NCBI GenBank assembly: GCA_964604015.1
Contig: CAZRXF010000012.1
Location: forward strand, 1 to 64,000
Direction of reading: 5' to 3'
Source: CANNBR01 sp964604015
GTDB lineage: Bacteria > Babelota > Babeliae > Babelales > CAIQNR01
Length of the DNA stretch: 64,000 bases
Shown here: positions 42,925 to 51,998 of the stretch, piece by piece
How the letters are laid out: every line of letters begins with the position of its first letter
Position numbering within the stretch: the stretch's first letter is position 1
Made by a program: the position numbers and the translations under genes
Notes under the pieces: model-generated
The model's input: only the letters and a program-made list of their open reading frames with translations
What the model was told of the DNA's origin: nothing
Database searches by the model: none

Positions 42925-45057
42925 TTAAACAACAACACCCAGTCTGTGTGCATGTGCCTTGCACTCAGCAAGACGCATAGCTATTTCAGGATGGTCTGGA
43001 GCATGTGTCTTTGCGCTTTCATAGCAACGCAACGCTTCTGGGTAATTCTTTTCTTGAACATACACTTCCGCAAGGTTAAGCCAGACACGAGATTCTTGAG
43101 GGTTTTTCTGCAAAACTGACTGATACATGTTTTTTGCTTCGTCGAATCGCTCCAAGCAGTACAGAGCATTACCTACATTGAATTGCGCTTCCAAGTCTTG
43201 AGGGGCGAGTTGTGCAAGTTTGGTAAAGCCGGTAAGTGCGTCTTCATATTTTTTTAATTCAACACTGAGTTCTGCATATGACTTATACGCTTCAGGAGCT
43301 TCATAATCAGCGTTCATACAAGCAAATTTAATGCGCTTATGCGCTTCTTCTTTTTCTCCTGTTGCATAGAGTGCTTGCCCCCAATTGAAATGTGCTTTGC
43401 CATAGTAAGGACGAATTCTGACCGCTTGTTCTGCGAGTACTTTAACTTCTGCATACTGTTGCTTGGTCAGTAAATAGGAGGAAAGATTGTTGTAAAACTC
43501 AGCATAATGCGGGTTTATCGTAAGGGCGCGTCGTAGGCAATCAATGGCAACATCAATTTTTCCTAGCCTACAGTAACAGACAGAAATGTTGCTCCATGGA
43601 TCTGGGTAATGCGGATCCATTTTGATGGCCTTGCGCAGGTACGGAATCGCCTCTTTATACTGCTCCTTTTCTGCAATAGCAACGGCATAGTTGTTATAGG
43701 CCCTAGCTTTTTTAGGGGAATGGATAATGTTGCTCATCCAAAACTCTTCTGGTGAACGCCAAATGGTATTGCGTTGATACGTACTAAATCCCAAGAGAAG
43801 CATGCAAAAGGCCGCTAGTGTGCATCCACTTGCCTGAGTATGTTTGAGGGCGAGTTTTTTGGTGATCCAGGCAAAGGCAAAAACAAGACCAAGTGCAAGA
43901 AGAAGGCATATGCCAAAGGCGCTAAAGTACGTTTTATAGTCAGCAACAAGTTCTGTTGAAGGGATGATAGTTGAACGAGGAGCCAAACCAATAAAAAACC
44001 ATAAAGAGCAAAAGGCTACGATATGGGTACGATTTTTACGTAAAAGCAACAATGTTCCTGTAAGCAACAAGAGAAGGAAGAGGAGTGGCGCAATTACCTG
44101 GGTAGTAAAAAAGCCGGGTGCCATCTTCCAGTCGTAGTCGACGCTGATGTTAAAAGGCCACAGGAACATAAAAATGTAATGGGTTACCACTTTAAACTGA
44201 GAGTAAAAATAGGTGAGGGGGTTGATGGTTTGCTCCGGTCCGTTGGTAATGACATTTCCGACGTTGTTAGGAAGCACAGCAGAACCTAAGAACGAGTTTT
44301 TGAGAAAATTGAAGTTGAGGTAGCGAACATACTGAAGTGCTATGAGTGCGGTGTAACTGACAAAAAAAAGCCATTTTTTCTTAAGTTCACGCAATTCGCC
44401 CTGTGAAACAAAAAACCAATCAATCAGTAAAAGCATCACGGGAGAAAGGATGGCGATTTCCTTGGTTCCGCAGGAAAAGATTCCCAGCACTGTTATTAAA
44501 AAAAGGAGGGGGATTTTTACCATCCAGCTTGTTGAACGGTGATAAAGAAGGTAGCAGAGCGCAAGTGCCATCATAAAAAGGCTTGCAAGTCCTTCAAGTT
44601 GCCCCTGAATAACATACGAAACGGTTTGCGTTTGTACCGGGTGGAGTAAAAAAAGAAGCGCCGTAAAAAAAGCAACAGGAAGCGCCCTTTGGGCAAGAGA
44701 CGCTGATTTCTTAAAACCTGAAAGAGAGAAGTACGTGACCAAGAACATTAAAAGTCCGGTAGTGATATGGAAAATAAGGTTGGAGCGTCGGTAGACAAAC
44801 GGATTATGCTGACCCCATTTATAATGAAATGAGTTGAGCGCATAGCTCATCCAACGAGCACCCCCAAAAGCCCATTGTCGTAGTTCTTGGATGCGCAGAT
44901 GAAAGAATTTTTTGATGTTGTAAATATCATCAAACTGGAAGTCGTAGGTGAGTGAGGGGTAGTAGGCAACAATGGTCGCTGCTGCAAGAACAATAAGCGC
45001 AGCTCCAATCCATTTCCATCGAGACAAAAGTTCTGTTTTTTCTGGTACTACTGCCAT
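42925..45057 (-). CDS. TMTC-like membrane protein with C-terminal TPR repeats
   Basis: A 710-residue polytopic protein. About ten to eleven membrane helices fill residues 15-420, with a DD motif after the first helix (YDFQFDDIYNI) and LLFLLHPVQTQTVSYVIQGQLEG, a block shared with the TMTC O-mannosyltransferase family and bacterial relatives of the GT-C superfamily. Residues about 440-700 hold around seven TPR units (ARAYNNYAVAIAEKEQYKEAIPYLRKAIKMDP and similar). It probably transfers a lipid-linked sugar to proteins in the periplasm, with the TPRs binding substrate, but this is by analogy. AAGGGAG precedes the start. Confidence 0.75.
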   Translation of the reverse strand: MAVVPEKTELLSRWKWIGAALIVLAAATIVAYYPSLTYDFQFDDIYNIKKFFHLRIQELRQWAFGGARWMSYALNSFHYKWGQHNPFVYRRSNLIFHITTGLLMFLVTYFSLSGFKKSASLAQRALPVAFFTALLFLLHPVQTQTVSYVIQGQLEGLASLFMMALALCYLLYHRSTSWMVKIPLLFLITVLGIFSCGTKEIAILSPVMLLLIDWFFVSQGELRELKKKWLFFVSYTALIALQYVRYLNFNFLKNSFLGSAVLPNNVGNVITNGPEQTINPLTYFYSQFKVVTHYIFMFLWPFNISVDYDWKMAPGFFTTQVIAPLLFLLLLLTGTLLLLRKNRTHIVAFCSLWFFIGLAPRSTIIPSTELVADYKTYFSAFGICLLLALGLVFAFAWITKKLALKHTQASGCTLAAFCMLLLGFSTYQRNTIWRSPEEFWMSNIIHSPKKARAYNNYAVAIAEKEQYKEAIPYLRKAIKMDPHYPDPWSNISVCYCRLGKIDVAIDCLRRALTINPHYAEFYNNLSSYLLTKQQYAEVKVLAEQAVRIRPYYGKAHFNWGQALYATGEKEEAHKRIKFACMNADYEAPEAYKSYAELSVELKKYEDALTGFTKLAQLAPQDLEAQFNVGNALYCLERFDEAKNMYQSVLQKNPQESRVWLNLAEVYVQEKNYPEALRCYESAKTHAPDHPEIAMRLAECKAHAHRLGVVV

Positions 45058-45267
45058 ACCTAAACTCCCTTTTTAATCGTTCAAAGTTTCTTATCAAAAG
45101 GAGTCTAGTATAGCAGTGTTTTTTGTCTATGACTGGACCGGCGGTTTGACCCTTGTGAGAAATCTTTTTAGACTGCGGTAAAGAAGATAATTGATTTTCA
45201 ATGTTGCCACTCTAATGCGGTTTAAAGAATCTCAAACTGTTGGCAAAGATCGTTGAAGGAGCGTCCT

Positions 45268-45999
45268 ATGGGTATGACCGTTCAAGCGACCGAGCTTGTG
45301 ATTGATACGCTCATCGTCTTACTGACCTATTTTACGGTGATTCCTCTGATTGGATTTTTTAGAGCCTGGGTCTCTGAAAAGATGGGGGATGACACCCCGG
45401 AACAGTTGGGATTTTTGACCTTGAATCCAATGGCACATATCAGTTTTTTTTGGTTAATCATCATGGCCTTGGGCTTTGTCCCGTTTGGATTTGGGCAATA
45501 TATTCCGATTAACCCCTTTCATTTTCATGGCAGATGGCGCGTCTTAAAAATGTTAACTGCGTATCTTTCTGATGCTGTTGCCAATATCGTCATGGCACTT
45601 GTTGCTCTGTTTTGTTTTGTGTTGGTGTTTGGATCTGATCCACTTGAATTTTTTATGAGCTTTTCTCAAGCGCGTACTGCTGTGCTGTACCCAGGGTATG
45701 AAGCAACTTCTTCCTTTGCCATAGTGGTTGCGTTGTTATTGCGTAACATTGTTTTTTTCAACAGCATGCTTGCTGCTTTCAACATTATCGTGAATCTTTT
45801 TTATGTTGGCTTTTTCTATTTCACGCAAGAAAAACAAGGACCATTTGGTGTCCAATCAGAAAACAAGATGCAATGGGTGATGTTCATAGTGCCAATCATT
45901 CTTCTGATGCTGTTTGTAAATAAGATTCACATGGGTATTTTGTGGCTTATTATTTCGATTGGTATGTGGTTTTGGAAATGTATAACACTTCTTTCGTGA
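45268..45999 (+). CDS. Site-2 protease (M50) homologue without zinc ligands
   Basis: A 243-residue polytopic protein. It keeps the M50 framework: a GD pair followed by the LGFLTLNPMAH block (48-57), the YIPINP loop (78-83) and NSMLAAFNIIVN (165-176). Yet the zinc site is gone. Aligning on the GD pair, HExxH falls on residues 28-32 and reads IGFFR, and the LDG motif expected after FNIIVN is absent (LFYVGF). It therefore looks like a pseudoprotease that could bind membrane substrates without cutting. ATG 45268 has AAGGAG six bases upstream; TTG 45253 is less likely. Confidence 0.6.
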   Translation: MGMTVQATELVIDTLIVLLTYFTVIPLIGFFRAWVSEKMGDDTPEQLGFLTLNPMAHISFFWLIIMALGFVPFGFGQYIPINPFHFHGRWRVLKMLTAYLSDAVANIVMALVALFCFVLVFGSDPLEFFMSFSQARTAVLYPGYEATSSFAIVVALLLRNIVFFNSMLAAFNIIVNLFYVGFFYFTQEKQGPFGVQSENKMQWVMFIVPIILLMLFVNKIHMGILWLIISIGMWFWKCITLLS

Positions 46000-46009
46000 G
46001 AATAAGATT

Positions 46010-46096
46010 GTGAGTAGACGATTAGAAATTTTTCTCAATGTTGCGCTTACAACTTTCTCGGTAAGCATGTTTTTAGTCAAAGTTGCTTGGAAGTAA
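46010..46096 (+). CDS. Possible 28-residue membrane peptide
   Basis: GTG 46010 to TAA 46094-46096 encodes a short peptide with a basic start (MSRRLEIF) and a hydrophobic centre (LNVALTTFSVSMFLV) ending in VAWK. It fits exactly between the M50-like gene and tyrS, but the ribosome site is weak and such peptides arise by chance. Confidence 0.3.
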   Translation: MSRRLEIFLNVALTTFSVSMFLVKVAWK

Positions 46097-46105
46097 AGGC
46101 TGTCA

Positions 46106-47296
46106 ATGAGTAAGCAAGTAGATCTCTTAAAAATTGGAACCGTTGCAGTTATTCCAGAAAAGGAATTTGAAAAAAAACTGGCAACAGGTAAAAAACTGCG
46201 CATCAAGTTGGGAATGGATCCGACGGCTCCCGATCTTCATTTAGGTCACGCGGTGGTCCTCAGAAAAATGCGTCAGTTTCAAGATCAAGGGCATGAAATT
46301 TTGTGCTTAATTGGTGATTTTACCGCACGGATCGGAGATCCAACGGGAAAATCAAAAACACGCCCTGTGCTTTCTGATGAAGCGATCCTTGAAAATACCA
46401 AGACCTATCTAGCACAAGTCAGCAAGGTGCTGAGCAAAGAAAATTTTACTCTCTGCTTTAATTCTGAATGGCTGTCAAATTTAGGATGTGCTGATCTTTT
46501 GAAACTGTGTGCCAAAGTGACCCTTGCTCGACTTATTGAACGAGAAGATTTTGCCAATCGCCTTTCACAAAATAGTCCTATTGGATTTCACGAACTCTTT
46601 TATCCAATCATGCAAGGCTATGACTCGGTAGAACTGAGGGCCGATGTGGAACTTGGGGGAACTGATCAGACCTTTAATCTTTTGATGGGGCGTTTTTTAC
46701 AAGAACAGTACGGTCAAGAACCACAAGTGATTATGACGCTTCCTCTTCTTGAAGGCCTTGATGGGGTCGAGAAAATGTCAAAGTCACTCGGTAACTATAT
46801 AGGGCTTGCAGAACCAGCAAACAATGCGTTTGGTAAGTTGATGTCGATCTCAGATACATTGATGTGGCGCTATTATGAAATTCTCCTTTTGACATCTTTT
46901 GCTGACATTAAAAAAATGCAGGATGACGTCAAAGTTGGTACCGTGCATCCTCTTGATTTGAAAAAGAAAATGGCGCACCAGATTTTGACACTCTTTTGGT
47001 CAAAAGAAGAGGCAGAAAGCGCCCAACAGTATTTTGAAACGATCTTTCAAAAACGAGACCTTTCTCAAGCGCAGGAAGTTACGCTTCCAGCAGGAACTGA
47101 AAATCCGCTGTGGATTGTGGAACTTTTAAAGTTGCTCGGTGGCGTTGCCTCATCATCAGATGCAAAACGACTCATCGAAACCAAATCAGTAACCATTGAT
47201 GGAGAGGCAGTGACCGATTTTAAAGCACTCATTGCATGGAAACCGGGCATGGTCATCAAGGTTGGGAAACACCGGATTTACAAGATTGGAGCCTAG
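46106..47296 (+). CDS. tyrS: Tyrosyl-tRNA synthetase
   Basis: A 396-residue class I synthetase, of the type often called TyrZ. The HIGH motif is HLGH in MDPTAPDLHLGHAVVL, the Tyr-binding region is ELGGTDQTFNLLMGR, and KMSKS is intact in KMSKSLGNYIGL. The C-terminal S4-like RNA-binding domain (about 330-396, SSSDAKRLIETKSVTIDGEAV) is complete. Probably co-transcribed with the M50-like gene. Confidence 0.96.
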   Translation: MSKQVDLLKIGTVAVIPEKEFEKKLATGKKLRIKLGMDPTAPDLHLGHAVVLRKMRQFQDQGHEILCLIGDFTARIGDPTGKSKTRPVLSDEAILENTKTYLAQVSKVLSKENFTLCFNSEWLSNLGCADLLKLCAKVTLARLIEREDFANRLSQNSPIGFHELFYPIMQGYDSVELRADVELGGTDQTFNLLMGRFLQEQYGQEPQVIMTLPLLEGLDGVEKMSKSLGNYIGLAEPANNAFGKLMSISDTLMWRYYEILLLTSFADIKKMQDDVKVGTVHPLDLKKKMAHQILTLFWSKEEAESAQQYFETIFQKRDLSQAQEVTLPAGTENPLWIVELLKLLGGVASSSDAKRLIETKSVTIDGEAVTDFKALIAWKPGMVIKVGKHRIYKIGA

Positions 47297-47340
47297 ACGG
47301 AGTAAGAAATAGCCATCATGAATAAAAACAGCTTTTAATT

Positions 47341-48390
47341 TTACTCGGTAAAGAGTTCTTGTAGCAGGCGATCATGCTGCTTTTCAGTTAAGGTATCTTT
47401 AAAGATTTTTGCAAAGTCGTGGTAATAGTCTTCTGACACATAGCGCAGCAATTTGAGAAAACAACTGAATGAGTGTTCGCCTTTATTTTCTGTATCGATG
47501 ATTACCGCATCACCTGTTTCTGTTGTGAAAATGTTGTCCCGACCAACATCAAACGGTGCCTGAAGGATGAGTTTTCCAAGCTGAACTGCCGTTTCAAGAT
47601 TCAAAGTTTTTTTCGAAGGTATTTGTTCTTCTGCAAGAATAAAAATGTCATATCTATTTTCGGGGTTGATGAAATCAACAAATAGACGGAGTGTCATGGT
47701 GTCCCTGAGAAAGAGATGAAAGTTTTTTGCAATAACAGCAATCGCTTCGTCTCCGGTAATAAAGAGGCCAGTTGTTTTATCCTGAATGACTAAAAATTTT
47801 TGTGGTAGATGGACGTGCGTGAGTCCGTGGTCTTGTATGATAGACTGCAGTTTTTTGTAAGTGAAAAGCCTGCGAAATTCCAGGTCTTTTCGTAAATATC
47901 GTTTTTCTCCAAACGTGTAGATTTCCCAGTTCGATTTCCAAGCCTTTGTTTTTTGAGGAGAGAGTCCATTAGGAAGTACAAAAGAGGAAAGAATGGTTTT
48001 TGCATAGGAAAGGAGTTGTGGAGCAAGATTAGGATTGATTAAGTCCTTTCTGGTTAAAGGGAGCCGCTGGGTATACGTGTTCAATGTTCCATATGCTTCT
48101 TGCCATTCTTCATTATTCCATGGCGTTATTGTGCTGCGTCCAAGAAAGCTGTCTGTTGCGATAAGGCCAGCGCGATCACAGAGTGCCTTAAAATCAGCAG
48201 GCGTAGAGCACTGCTTGAGTTGTTCTGATGAGAGGAAAAGCATAAGGCTTTCTTGATAAAGGAGCGTTACTGTATCGGAAAATGAGAGGGGTTCTGGGGT
48301 ATGTGGTATCACTTGCTCGCTACCAGTATCAGAAGCAAAAATCTGACAGACGCCCATTCCAATAATCCCTAACAACAAAATCTTTTTCAT
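47341..48390 (-). CDS. Exported protein with a kinase-like catalytic loop
   Basis: A 349-residue protein with a signal peptide (MKKILLLGIIGMGVCQIFAS) and a GAGGAAG ribosome site. Residues 281-302 read DVGRDNIF...GDAVIIDTEN, which resembles a kinase catalytic loop (D-x4-N) followed by the metal-binding aspartate (D299, in place of DFG). The stretch around 164-185 (RYLRKDLEFRR) could be the ATP-lysine region. The remainder is helical, as in small-molecule or lantibiotic-type kinase folds. The match is short and a secreted kinase would need ATP outside the cell, for instance in a host. Unknown if the motif is accidental. Confidence 0.45.
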   Translation of the reverse strand: MKKILLLGIIGMGVCQIFASDTGSEQVIPHTPEPLSFSDTVTLLYQESLMLFLSSEQLKQCSTPADFKALCDRAGLIATDSFLGRSTITPWNNEEWQEAYGTLNTYTQRLPLTRKDLINPNLAPQLLSYAKTILSSFVLPNGLSPQKTKAWKSNWEIYTFGEKRYLRKDLEFRRLFTYKKLQSIIQDHGLTHVHLPQKFLVIQDKTTGLFITGDEAIAVIAKNFHLFLRDTMTLRLFVDFINPENRYDIFILAEEQIPSKKTLNLETAVQLGKLILQAPFDVGRDNIFTTETGDAVIIDTENKGEHSFSCFLKLLRYVSEDYYHDFAKIFKDTLTEKQHDRLLQELFTE

Positions 48391-48472
48391 AGCTTCCTCT
48401 CCATTTCCTTCCAGGGTAGCGTTTTATGGGGGTAAGAAGCAATGATTCAATTGATCTGAGGCTCAATTGATC

Positions 48473-48823
48473 TTATTCTTTATCTCTATAGATGGGACGC
48501 TGCCTGCGTTTGGAGTGAGCAGCCGGGGCAGATTCTTCCGGTCGCTTGATCTCAAAAGTTAATGTGTGTGTTGATTGATCATAAATTTCAACTATGACGC
48601 CCGTGGCAGAGGGAAATCGTTTAACATACGATGCAGCCGCTTTTCGAGCTTCTGCTACCGTAAAAAAGTTAACAAGATCGAACTTTTCTTTTCCGCAGGT
48701 GACTCTTGCAAGTACGAAACTCGCAGAATGAAGATTTACTGATTGAAAAGTGATCTCTTTTCCTTCGCTCCCCTGTACCGTTGAACAACATATAACCATT
48801 AGTAAAGAAAGTAGTGTTTTCAT
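48473..48823 (-). CDS. Small exported protein, unknown
   Basis: A 116-residue protein with a signal peptide (MKTLLSLLMVICCSTVQG) and AGGAG upstream. The mature part is a small alpha/beta domain of about 75 residues (ITFQSVNLHSASFVLARV, FTVAEARKAAASYVKRF, VIVEIYDQSTHTLTFEI) with a basic tail. No family recognised. Confidence 0.55.
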   Translation of the reverse strand: MKTLLSLLMVICCSTVQGSEGKEITFQSVNLHSASFVLARVTCGKEKFDLVNFFTVAEARKAAASYVKRFPSATGVIVEIYDQSTHTLTFEIKRPEESAPAAHSKRRQRPIYRDKE

Positions 48824-48998
48824 AATGTGCTCCTAAAAAATTATTTCAAAGATTTTTTACAAATAACAAAGTTTTGTCAATACATGCTCCAAAATAGGCG
48901 GTAGAAAAAATATTTAAAAGCAGAAATCAAAACAGTACGATCGAAAAATCAGTGAAGATAAAGAGGTGAGAAAAAAAGTAAGTAAAGGAGAAGGGGCG

Positions 48999-50267
48999 AT
49001 GAAGAGAACTGCACCACAAGACCAGGTTTTTTGGTATCTCAAACGAGAAGAAGAGCCAGCGTGTCACAAAGATTTTGAAGTTGATGTGGTAATTGTAGGT
49101 GGGGGCATGGCGGGGCTTTCTGCTGCGCAGGCATTTAGTAAGCGGGGTAAAAAGGTAGCAGTTCTTGAACAGTACTATTGCGGCGCAGGAGCGAGTGGTA
49201 AAAGTTCAGGATTTATTACACCCAATGCGGAAGTGTCATTTACCGGTTTTTCAAATCGCTACAACCCCGATGCAGCGCATGCTATTTGGGATTGCATTAC
49301 GCAAGGGGTTGAAGACATCCGAGCAAACATTCTGGAGAACAATTTTCCGTGCGACTACGCACCCCAAGACACGTTGATGCTGGCAACGTCTGAAAATGCG
49401 CTGAAAGTTTTTAAAACGGAACATGAAAATCTTGTAAAGTTTGGGTATAAAACAGTCTTTCTATCAGCTGACCAAGTGCGTAAAAAAATAGGTTCAGACA
49501 AGTACTACGGCGGCATGACGTATGAAGACACGTTTGGCATAACTTCGTATGACTATTGCCAGGAGCTTAAACAGCATCTCAAGCAGGCAGGGGTGCAGGT
49601 GTTTGAAAATGCCACGGTTACTGCAATTGATGATCATACAGTAACAACACCGCATGCATCGATTACGGCTCAGTACATTGTGATCTGCATAGATCGCTTT
49701 ATGCCTGAACTGGGATTGTTAAAAAAAGAGGTCTATCACGCGCAGACGTTTTTGATGATTTCAGAAGTGCTTACTGAAGAGCAGATACGGTCAATTTTCC
49801 CTGAGGAAAAGCTCTTGGTCTGGGATTCGGAACTTGTTTACAACTATTTCCGGGTGACACCGCACAATCAGTTGCTGTTGGGTGGTGGAAGTGTTGGTAC
49901 CACGTACTCCAGGAAAGCGCAGTACGACAATCAGGCGATGTTTCTGAAATTAACGAACTACTTTGAAGAGAAATTTCCTGGGCGCAACATTCAATTTAAG
50001 CAGATGTGGCCGGGACTTATTGGTATTTCAAAAGACATTGCACCGCTCGCAGGCAGCGACAAAGATCGACCGTATGTGTATTACATTGCCGGAGCAGCTG
50101 GGCTTCCGATTGCGGCTGCATTAGGGCGATACAGCGCTGAACATCTTTTGGAAGGGCGAACTGATCTTGATGCCTATTTTTCTCCGTATCGTCGATTCAA
50201 AATAGATGGCGCACTGCAATCAATCTTGGGAACGCCATTGACGTTTGCATTGTGTAATAACCTGTAA
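48999..50267 (+). CDS. FAD-dependent oxidoreductase, DAO family
   Basis: A 422-residue flavoprotein of the D-amino-acid oxidase / glycine oxidase type. The dinucleotide motif VVIVGGGMAGLSAA is near residue 31, EQYYCGAGASGKSSGF binds FAD ribose and flavin, and the C-terminal IAGAAGLPIAAALGRYSAEHLL closes the FAD site. The resemblance is strongest to PuuB/OrdL-like amine oxidases, but the substrate cannot be read from sequence. ATG 48999 follows AGGAGAAGGGG; the in-frame GTG 48966 has no ribosome site. It stands alone. Confidence 0.85.
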   Translation: MKRTAPQDQVFWYLKREEEPACHKDFEVDVVIVGGGMAGLSAAQAFSKRGKKVAVLEQYYCGAGASGKSSGFITPNAEVSFTGFSNRYNPDAAHAIWDCITQGVEDIRANILENNFPCDYAPQDTLMLATSENALKVFKTEHENLVKFGYKTVFLSADQVRKKIGSDKYYGGMTYEDTFGITSYDYCQELKQHLKQAGVQVFENATVTAIDDHTVTTPHASITAQYIVICIDRFMPELGLLKKEVYHAQTFLMISEVLTEEQIRSIFPEEKLLVWDSELVYNYFRVTPHNQLLLGGGSVGTTYSRKAQYDNQAMFLKLTNYFEEKFPGRNIQFKQMWPGLIGISKDIAPLAGSDKDRPYVYYIAGAAGLPIAAALGRYSAEHLLEGRTDLDAYFSPYRRFKIDGALQSILGTPLTFALCNNL

Positions 50268-50278
50268 CAGACCATGTG

Positions 50279-50764
50279 TTAGCCGCACCTGAGGCGATGA
50301 CGTAATGCTTGAAAAAGTGAAACATCGCCACGTTCACGTATTGCTGATGGTAAAAGAGGGCGGTATTTAGAGACATGTAGCGCAAGGCCCACGGTGTTTC
50401 GCGACCCAATGTATTTTTTGAGCGTAGTTACCAGTTCTGTAAGGGCTGTGCGGTATTCAGCAAGAAGATGACGAACGAGTTCATATCGTTTGTCGTTATA
50501 TACCGATTCAAGCGTTTTTAGTTCTTTCTCCATATATGTGACATGTGTTTGCAAAGAATCACGATTGTTGCGATCAAAAAAACAGGTAACCACCTCATCG
50601 TAGCGTTGTGAAAAAAGGGTGAACTCGGAAAGGCATTCTGATTGTGCTGCTTGTAAGAGAGTGAGAATATTTTTTTTGGTTGTTTCGATAGTAGAAAGGG
50701 CAGAAGCTGAAGAAACAAAAAAGGCTAGAAAACTGGCCTTTAGATAGATCGCTCTACTTGGCAT
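50279..50764 (-). CDS. Exported helical protein, unknown
   Basis: A 161-residue protein with a signal peptide (YLKASFLAFFVSSASA) and a body that is almost entirely helical, with Leu spacing typical of a helical bundle. No family recognised. Its start overlaps the end of the upstream DoxX-like gene by 11 bases, indicating coupling. Confidence 0.55.
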   Translation of the reverse strand: MPSRAIYLKASFLAFFVSSASALSTIETTKKNILTLLQAAQSECLSEFTLFSQRYDEVVTCFFDRNNRDSLQTHVTYMEKELKTLESVYNDKRYELVRHLLAEYRTALTELVTTLKKYIGSRNTVGLALHVSKYRPLLPSAIRERGDVSLFQALRHRLRCG

Positions 50765-51125
50765 CGCTTAACCAGGCAAGGGCAAGTGCACCGACTGCGA
50801 TGACCGCGTCTCGAGCAATGATGTCAAAATACATGTGCATGGTTAGAAGATTAATGATGACCAATCCGACCCACGCAGCCACGAGGTAGCCACCAAATTT
50901 TGGTCTTACCCACACAATGACTCCTGCTGCTATTTCTATGATGCCGATCGTCATGAGAAAGGAAGCAAGAGAAAGAGGCAGATATCCCATGATGAGCGGG
51001 CTTGCGTACTGTGCCCAATCAACAATGAGCCCGGTTACGCATTTATCAAAACCCACAACGATGGGAACGAGGGCGTAGGTGATTCTGAGCATCCACCAGG
51101 TACGAACTACTTTGGCATTTTCCAT
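50754..51125 (-). CDS. DoxX-like small membrane protein
   Basis: A 123-residue protein with four hydrophobic helices. The first (WWMLRITYALVPIVVGFDKC) and GIIEIAAGVIVWVRPKFGGYLVAAW match the DoxX/DUF417-like pattern of four-helix inner-membrane proteins, some of which take part in redox or terminal-oxidase functions. AAGGAG precedes the start. Role here unknown. Confidence 0.65.
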   Translation of the reverse strand: MENAKVVRTWWMLRITYALVPIVVGFDKCVTGLIVDWAQYASPLIMGYLPLSLASFLMTIGIIEIAAGVIVWVRPKFGGYLVAAWVGLVIINLLTMHMYFDIIARDAVIAVGALALAWLSDAK

Positions 51126-51269
51126 GAAAGACTCCTTAGTTTTGTAAATTTTTGAAAAAGATATACAAAAACAGGAGGTCAGAGGCCAGAGTTAGGGGAA
51201 AGTAAGCGCCGAGATATCATTCTTGGTAAAGGACAATTATAGCAGTGAACGTGGAGATCTTAGATTGTG

Positions 51270-51935
51270 TTATCGGTGGCTGGTCAGAAGCATAAAGTCG
51301 TGAATTTTTTCCACATACTCTTGGGCAAGTTCCTGATTCGTTTCGAACTCATCGGTAACGTCAAGAACGAGGACGGGGACATCTTTTAAGGCAGGGAGAA
51401 TGCCACGCTTCTTGATCAGGAACTCTTCGTGTTGTTCATGGATTTGCTCGAAATACCCTAGAGGAATGTCGCCTTCACCTGAGCGGCTTCTTTTTTGTGC
51501 TCGTTCATAGCAGACCGTTGGAGAGGTCTGGAGATAAATAAATCCATGGGGAGTTTTGCAGCGTTGTTCGACTAAGAAATTGAACCATTTGTTGTACAGG
51601 ACCCATTCAGCTTCATCCAAAAATCCTTGGAGATACCCATTTCGGGCAAAACAGTAATGGCCGGAATACAAAGAACGTTCGATAATTTTAAAGGGATTGT
51701 GGTCAGCCTGTTCCCGGAGGTGTTCCTGAACGCGAGTAAACATGGTGTAGGTTTCCATGGTATACGACCAGCGACGGGAATCTTGGTAAAACTGGGCAAG
51801 CAATGATGTGCCATTTTGTGCCTTGTTCCACGAATTGACTGATTCAAAAACAATCTGGGTGGAAGGAAGTCGCTGCGCAAGAATGGAAAGAAGCGTTGAT
51901 TTTCCTGCGCCAACATTGCCTTCAACTAAGTACAT
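51270..51935 (-). CDS. Deoxynucleoside kinase
   Basis: A 221-residue kinase of the dCK/dGK family that phosphorylates salvaged deoxynucleosides. The P-loop is GNVGAGKST at residues 6-14, the ERS motif IIERSLYSGHYCFA carries the catalytic Glu and Arg, and the lid region is CYERAQKRSRSGEGDIP. Length is typical of bacterial and animal family members. With dcd at 23459 it supplies dNTP precursors, which fits dependence on a host for nucleosides. AGGGG precedes the start. Confidence 0.92.
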   Translation of the reverse strand: MYLVEGNVGAGKSTLLSILAQRLPSTQIVFESVNSWNKAQNGTSLLAQFYQDSRRWSYTMETYTMFTRVQEHLREQADHNPFKIIERSLYSGHYCFARNGYLQGFLDEAEWVLYNKWFNFLVEQRCKTPHGFIYLQTSPTVCYERAQKRSRSGEGDIPLGYFEQIHEQHEEFLIKKRGILPALKDVPVLVLDVTDEFETNQELAQEYVEKIHDFMLLTSHR

Positions 51936-51998
51936 GGGAACCCCTTTATTTCAACATCGTTTATGGTGAAAGAGGTATAGAGTCTAAGAGTTTTCTTC

